A stretch of 6,010 nucleotides of DNA. Source: Lysobacterales bacterium (lineage in GTDB: Bacteria > Pseudomonadota > Gammaproteobacteria > Xanthomonadales > Rhodanobacteraceae). Under the pieces are notes generated by a model. It ran no database searches. It had not been told where the DNA came from and saw only the letters and a program-made list of their open reading frames with translations. Below are positions 1 to 6,010 of this stretch, piece by piece. The position numbers were made by a program, and so were the translations under genes. The DNA is taken from contig JAAFHE010000267.1 in the NCBI GenBank assembly GCA_013298265.1, positions 1-6,010 of the forward strand, written 5' to 3'. Within the stretch, counting starts at the first letter, position 1, and the number at the start of each line of letters is the position of its first letter.

Positions 1-875
1 CGAGCAACTGGCGTTCCACCGAAACCCTGCAGGACTATCTGCGGCGCAATGGCGTCGTCGCGATCAGCGACATCGACACGCGCCGGCTGACCCGCATCCT
101 GCGCGATACGGGCGCACAGAGCGGTGCCATCGTCACCGGCGCAAACATCGACGCCGACGCCGCGCTCGCTGCGGCCCGCGCGTTTCCGGGCCTCAAGGGC
201 ATGGATCTCGCCAAGGTCGTCAGCACCGCGACGAACTACGCCTGGAACGAAGGCAGTTACGATCTCGATACCACCGCGTTCACGCGCACGCCGGCCCGCT
301 TCCGCGTCGTCGCCTACGATTTCGGCATCAAGTACAACATCCTGCGCATGCTCGCCGACCGCGGCTGCGATATCACCGTGGTGCCGGCGCAGACCAGCGC
401 TGCCGAGGCGTTCGTGCTCGGGCCCGACGGCGTGTTCCTGTCCAACGGCCCGGGCGATCCGGAGCCCTGCGGCTACGCGATCGCCGCGATCCGCGATTTC
501 ATCGCCGCGCGCCTGCCGGTATTCGGCATCTGCCTCGGCCACCAGTTGCTCGGTCTGGCCACCGGCGCGCGCACGCTGAAGATGAAGTTCGGCCATCACG
601 GCGCCAACCATCCGGTCATCGACATCGCGACAGGGCGCGTGATGATCTCGAGCCAGAACCACGGCTTCGCTGTTGACGAGGCCACGCTGCCGGCCAATGT
701 ACGGGCCACGCACCGCTCGCTGTTCGACGGCTCGCTGCAGGGCATCGCGCTGACCGACGCGCCCGCGTACAGCTTCCAGGGACATCCCGAAGCCAGCCCC
801 GGACCACAGGACGTCGCTGGCCTGTTCGACCCGTTTATCCAGATGATGCAGTCGCGCCAGCGCGCGGCGGCTTGA
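1..875 (+). CDS. carA: Carbamoyl-phosphate synthase small (glutaminase) subunit, 5' end missing
   Basis: CarA hydrolyses glutamine and passes ammonia through a tunnel to CarB for carbamoyl phosphate synthesis in the cytoplasm. The reading frame enters at base 3 and gives 290 residues to the TGA at 873-875. Compared with about 382 residues in E. coli CarA, roughly the first 90 are outside the window. The visible part starts inside the N-terminal domain ([13 protein letters not shown], then [20 protein letters not shown]) and runs into a complete class I glutamine amidotransferase domain. The nucleophile elbow [11 protein letters not shown] has its cysteine codon at 531-533. The catalytic His and Glu lie in [12 protein letters not shown], with codons at 783-785 and 789-791. 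[12 protein letters not shown] and the KMKFGHHG and [15 protein letters not shown] blocks are also typical of CarA. No frameshift is seen. It is the first visible gene of the car operon, and the next gene starts 10 bases after its stop. Identification is secure from close similarity to known CarA motifs. Confidence 0.98.
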   Translation, partial: SNWRSTETLQDYLRRNGVVAISDIDTRRLTRILRDTGAQSGAIVTGANIDADAALAAARAFPGLKGMDLAKVVSTATNYAWNEGSYDLDTTAFTRTPARFRVVAYDFGIKYNILRMLADRGCDITVVPAQTSAAEAFVLGPDGVFLSNGPGDPEPCGYAIAAIRDFIAARLPVFGICLGHQLLGLATGARTLKMKFGHHGANHPVIDIATGRVMISSQNHGFAVDEATLPANVRATHRSLFDGSLQGIALTDAPAYSFQGHPEASPGPQDVAGLFDPFIQMMQSRQRAAA

Positions 876-885
876 GTTGCGCCGC

Positions 886-1219
886 ATGACCTTCGTGTTC
901 TCTCTGCGCCGCTGCGCGGCGCTGGTGCTACTCGGCTGCGCCAGCCTGTTCGCGGCCGGCGGCGGCGTCGCGGCGCAGGGCCGCGTGCGCATCGTCGACA
1001 TCATTTCCTACGAACAGCTCGGCGCATACGTCGGCGAAAACATCGTCGTGCGCACCACACTCGGCTCGCGCCGCGCCGGCACGCTGGTGCGCTATACGCG
1101 CACGGCGCTGCGCCTGAAGCTGGGTGCGCGCGACGGCGGCGTCGAGCTCGACATTCCTTCCAGTTCGGTGCGCGATATCGAAGTCGCGACCGATACCGAC
1201 ACGACACCCGGAGTCGACA

Positions 1220-1236
<17 letters not shown>
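886..1236 (+). CDS. Small exported protein of unknown function between carA and carB
   Basis: I do not recognise a named family. The ATG at 886 gives 116 residues. Residues 1-30 look like a Sec signal peptide: two arginines (R8, R9), a hydrophobic core from about A11 to A24, and a likely cleavage site at VAA|Q after residue 30. A weak lipobox-like LLGC ends at C18, but hydrophobic residues continue after it, so signal peptidase I cleavage looks more likely. The mature part, about 86 residues, reads as five or six short beta strands ([44 protein letters not shown]). This pattern resembles a small SH3/Sm-like barrel, but that is inference only. The tail is short, polar and rich in Asp and Thr. 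No strong Shine-Dalgarno sequence precedes the ATG, so translation may depend on ribosomes finishing carA. An in-frame TTG at 877 would add three residues (MRR). The 3' end overlaps the carB start by 17 bases. P. aeruginosa also has an extra gene between carA and carB, but as I recall it is an unrelated LysE-type protein. Confidence 0.85.
1210..1213 (+). promoter_or_regulatory. Ribosome binding site of carB, inside the upstream gene
   Basis: GGAG at 1210-1213 lies six bases before the GTG at 1220-1222 and within the coding sequence of the preceding small gene. It is the main reason, together with homology, for placing the carB start at the GTG rather than at an upstream in-frame codon. Confidence 0.75.
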
Positions 1237-4443
<3,207 letters not shown>

Positions 4444-4447
<4 letters not shown>

Positions 4448-4920
4448 AGCGTCCGCCCTTGACCCTCAAAGGCGCCGAGCGTCTGCGCGACGAGCTGGAA
4501 AAGCTCAAGACCGTGGACCGCCCGCGCATCATCGAAGCGATCGCCGAGGCGCGCGCGCATGGCGATCTCAAGGAGAACGCCGAATACCACGCGGCGCGCG
4601 AGCAGCAGGGCTTCGTCGAAGGCCGCATCCAGGAAATGGAAGCGACCCTGAGCTATGCCGAAGTCATAGACGTATCGAAATTGCAGGCCGGCACGCGCAT
4701 CGTGTTCGGCGCCATCGTCGACCTCGAGGACGAGGAGTCCGGCGACAAGGTCACCTACCAGATCGTCGGCGACATCGAAGCCGACATCAAACAGCGCCTC
4801 ATCGCGGTCAGCTCGCCGATCGCGCGCGCACTGATCGGCAAGAGCCAGGGCGATTCGTTCGAGTTCCAGGCACCCAACGGCGTGAAGCGCTACGAGGTCA
4901 TGGCGGTTCGGTACGATTGA
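4444..4920 (+). CDS. greA: Transcription elongation factor GreA
   Basis: GreA enters the RNA polymerase secondary channel and stimulates cleavage of the nascent RNA, rescuing backtracked complexes. The product has 158 residues, the same as E. coli GreA. The N-terminal coiled coil (about 1-75) carries the invariant tip [19 protein letters not shown], with the two catalytic acidic residues at D41 and E44. The C-terminal FKBP-like domain (about 80-158) contains [20 protein letters not shown], a close match to the family. The start is fixed by the family N-terminus and by AAGGA nine bases upstream. The ATG overlaps the carB stop as ATGA, so the gene is almost certainly co-transcribed with carB. 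A separate promoter within the carB end is possible but I cannot see one. carB-greA adjacency is also known in Pseudomonas. No missing residues or frame disruption. Confidence 0.99.
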
Positions 4921-4982
4921 TGGGGCGTGTGGATGGGGCGATGCGCGCTGCCCAAGCGGCGGTCGATACGACGCAGCCGTTC

Positions 4983-5006
4983 TGAAGTGATCGTGCAGCG
5001 ACTTCA
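4983..5006 (+). other. Small stem-loop downstream of greA
   Basis: TGAAGT at 4983-4988 and ACTTCA at 5001-5006 are perfect reverse complements separated by 12 bases. It is the first inverted repeat after the greA stop. It could mark the end of the car-greA transcript, but no run of T follows, so it is not a standard intrinsic terminator. It abuts and slightly overlaps the larger repeat that begins at about 5005. Confidence 0.35.
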
Positions 5007-5048
5007 TCCCCACCCAACCCGCCGGCCCGTTGGGCGTTCAGGACGGTG

Positions 5049-5063
5049 AGAGCCTTCGGCTCT
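5049..5063 (+). other. Hairpin within the intergenic repeat, weak terminator candidate
   Basis: AGAGCC and GGCTCT form a perfect 6-bp stem around a TTC loop. The following bases include only a short T-rich stretch (CTCTTTA, about 5073-5079) that starts ten bases after the stem, so a rho-independent terminator is possible but weak. Its position after greA and before a gene with its own ribosome binding site would suit transcript ending. Confidence 0.3.
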
Positions 5064-5143
5064 AAGTGACTGCTCTTTACGCTCTTGAAGGGGAGGGCAG
5101 TTGGCGCAAGCGCTACGGTTGAGCGACGTCGCAGCGCTTTGCT

Positions 5144-5164
5144 CCCTCCCCTTCAAGGGGAGGG
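5144..5164. other. Near-perfect 21-base palindrome at the right side of the repeat
   Basis: CCCTCCCCTT at 5144-5153 and AAGGGGAGGG at 5155-5164 are exact complements around a single C. The left arm can also pair with the matching copy at 5084-5097, so two mutually exclusive foldings are possible: a local hairpin or a long-range stem. The palindrome ends 27 bases before the ribosome binding site of the next gene. Confidence 0.6.
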
Positions 5165-5191
5165 CTGGGGTGGGGATGGTGTAGCGACAGC

Positions 5192-5197
5192 GGAGGG
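5192..5197 (+). promoter_or_regulatory. Ribosome binding site of the RpfE-type gene
   Basis: GGAGGG at 5192-5197 lies six bases before the ATG at 5204. It is a strong Shine-Dalgarno sequence and fixes the start. No convincing -35/-10 pair was found between the repeat and this site. Confidence 0.75.
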
Positions 5198-5203
5198 AAT
5201 TGC

Positions 5204-6010
5204 ATGAACACATTGACCCTGCTGCTGCCTCCGCGCCGCGTGCTCGCCGCCGACGCACAGCTCGCCGCTGGCCCCATTGCACGCTGGCTCGCTCGCGGCG
5301 ACACCGCGCCGGCCGCCGCTGCCGGACGCGACATCGCCATTCGTGAACTTTTCCAGTTTGCCGGGAAAACCATTCCCGTCGCGGCATTGACACGCCAGGC
5401 CGACTGCGCCGATGCGGGCGACAACGTCTGGCTGCGCGCCGATCCGGCGCACGTGCGTGCCGACATGGCCACGGCGCGGATGCTCGCCTGCGGCGAGCTC
5501 GGGCTCAGCGCCAATGACTGCCAGGAATTGCTGCGTCCCCTCAAGCCGCTGTTCGGCGACAGCGGTTTTCCGATCGATGCACCGGTGCCGTCACGCTGGT
5601 ACCTGCGCGCGCCTGCCGGCGCACAGTTGCCGGTATTCGTGCCGCCGGATCAGGCCCTCGGCGATGATCTGCGCCTGCATCTGCCCGACGGCAACGAAGG
5701 CAAGCGCTGGCGCAGTCTGCTCAACGAGGCGCAGATCGTGCTGCACAACCATCCGCTGAACCAGCAGCGCGCCGCGCGTGGCCAGTTGCCGGTCAACAGC
5801 CTGTGGTTCTGGGGCGCCGGCAGCCTGCCACAGTGGATCAAGACGCCGCTCGCCCGCGTGCTAACGCGCGATGCGGTGCTGGCGGCGCTCGCGCGGCAGG
5901 CCGGATGCGCCCTGGTGGCGCCGCAACCGGATGCGCTGGCCGGCTTCGACGGGCACACCCTGGTCGACCTCGACGATGCGGCCTCGCTGGCGGCACTCGC
6001 GGCGCAGTGG
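5204..6010 (+). CDS. rpfE: RpfE-type regulatory/phosphoglycerate-mutase-like protein, 3' end missing
   Basis: The ATG at 5204 opens a frame of 269 codons with no stop before the window end, so the C-terminal part is missing. The protein starts MNTLTLLLPPRRVL, an N-terminus I associate with proteins annotated as 'regulatory protein, RpfE type' or as cofactor-independent phosphoglycerate-mutase-like. The most diagnostic part is residues 174-206: NEAQIVLHNHPLNQQRAARG, followed by PVNSLWFWGAG. RpfE is named after the rpf (regulation of pathogenicity factors) cluster of Xanthomonas campestris, where its neighbours include recJ. The biochemical activity is not established to my knowledge, and mutase activity should not be assumed. 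No signal peptide or membrane segment is evident, so it is probably cytoplasmic. It has its own strong ribosome binding site and is separated from greA by 283 bases of repeat-rich sequence, so it may form a separate transcription unit. The family call rests on remembered motifs rather than a search. Confidence 0.75.
   Translation, partial: MNTLTLLLPPRRVLAADAQLAAGPIARWLARGDTAPAAAAGRDIAIRELFQFAGKTIPVAALTRQADCADAGDNVWLRADPAHVRADMATARMLACGELGLSANDCQELLRPLKPLFGDSGFPIDAPVPSRWYLRAPAGAQLPVFVPPDQALGDDLRLHLPDGNEGKRWRSLLNEAQIVLHNHPLNQQRAARGQLPVNSLWFWGAGSLPQWIKTPLARVLTRDAVLAALARQAGCALVAPQPDALAGFDGHTLVDLDDAASLAALAAQW

Larger units (their letters stand above)
5005..5178. repeat. Nested inverted-repeat element (REP/MITE-like) between greA and the RpfE-type gene
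   Basis: The element is bounded by a perfect 11-bp inverted repeat, CATCCCCACCC at 5005-5015 and its complement at 5168-5178. Inside is a perfect 14-bp pair, CTTGAAGGGGAGGG at 5084-5097 and its complement at 5144-5157. Within the 46-base interval of that pair is a 7-bp pair, AAGCGCT at 5108-5114 and AGCGCTT at 5133-5139, enclosing the palindrome GCGACGTCGC at 5123-5132. Two smaller hairpins lie on the left: GCCC-GTT-GGGC at 5025-5035 and AGAGCC-TTC-GGCTCT at 5049-5063. The G/C blocks with AAGGGGAGGG and GGGGTGGGG look like dispersed intergenic repeats I associate with Xanthomonadales genomes. The copy number cannot be judged from one window. No transposase gene and no clear target-site duplication are visible. 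Confidence 0.7.

Noticed and set aside
877..885. TTG at 877 as start of the small exported protein
   Set aside because: The ATG nine bases downstream is in frame and gives a normal signal peptide. The TTG version adds only three residues and cannot be excluded, but it is less likely.
1124..1219. Upstream extension of carB to an in-frame codon at 1124 (1107 residues)
   Set aside because: The extra 32 residues have no counterpart in CarB, lie out of frame inside the preceding gene, and lack the GGAG spacing that the GTG at 1220 has.
5005..5178. CRISPR array or tRNA/attachment site in the greA downstream region
   Set aside because: The repeats are inverted rather than direct, no regular spacers exist, and no tRNA cloverleaf or integrase is visible.
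5004..5544. Minus-strand open frames of 99-143 codons across the intergenic repeat and the start of the RpfE-type gene
   Set aside because: They run through the repeat arms and then antisense to a gene with a strong ribosome binding site and family motifs. The products look like GC-rich shadow translations.
5412..5759. A 115-codon plus-strand frame within the RpfE-type gene, which could suggest a frameshift
   Set aside because: The frame from 5204 is open without interruption to the window end and carries the family motifs, so no frameshift is needed.

Overview
The window is a high-GC bacterial chromosome segment with strong G/C bias at third codon positions. All genes lie on the + strand. 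The order is carA (3' part), a small exported protein gene, carB, greA, an intergenic repeat, and the 5' part of an RpfE-type gene. The carA-carB-greA order is typical of Gammaproteobacteria. A gene of the RpfE type (named after the Xanthomonas rpf cluster) next to greA points to the Xanthomonadales/Lysobacterales, for example Xanthomonadaceae or Rhodanobacteraceae. The genus cannot be fixed from this sequence.

Positions 1-4920 look like one tightly packed operon. CarA (glutaminase subunit, stop at 875) and CarB (synthetase subunit, GTG start at 1220) together make carbamoyl phosphate for pyrimidine and arginine synthesis. Between them sits a gene for a small protein with a signal peptide (886-1236). 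It follows carA by 10 bases and overlaps the carB start by 17 bases. carB overlaps greA by four bases (ATGA), so the transcript-cleavage factor GreA is probably translationally coupled to CarB. The active-site and effector-site residues checked in CarB, the visible catalytic residues of CarA and the acidic tip of GreA are intact.

Positions 4921-5203 hold no convincing gene. Most of the gap (about 5005-5178) is a structured element made of nested inverted repeats: an outer 11-bp pair, an inner perfect 14-bp pair and several small hairpins. It looks like a dispersed REP/MITE-type intergenic repeat. The last gene (5204 to the window end, open at the 3' side) encodes an RpfE-type protein whose biochemical role I cannot assign. 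It has its own strong ribosome binding site.

Most of the window is conserved housekeeping sequence. The parts worth a second look are the exported small protein inside the car operon, the nested repeat, and the link between the car/greA operon and the RpfE-type gene. I saw no undescribed defence or mobile system.
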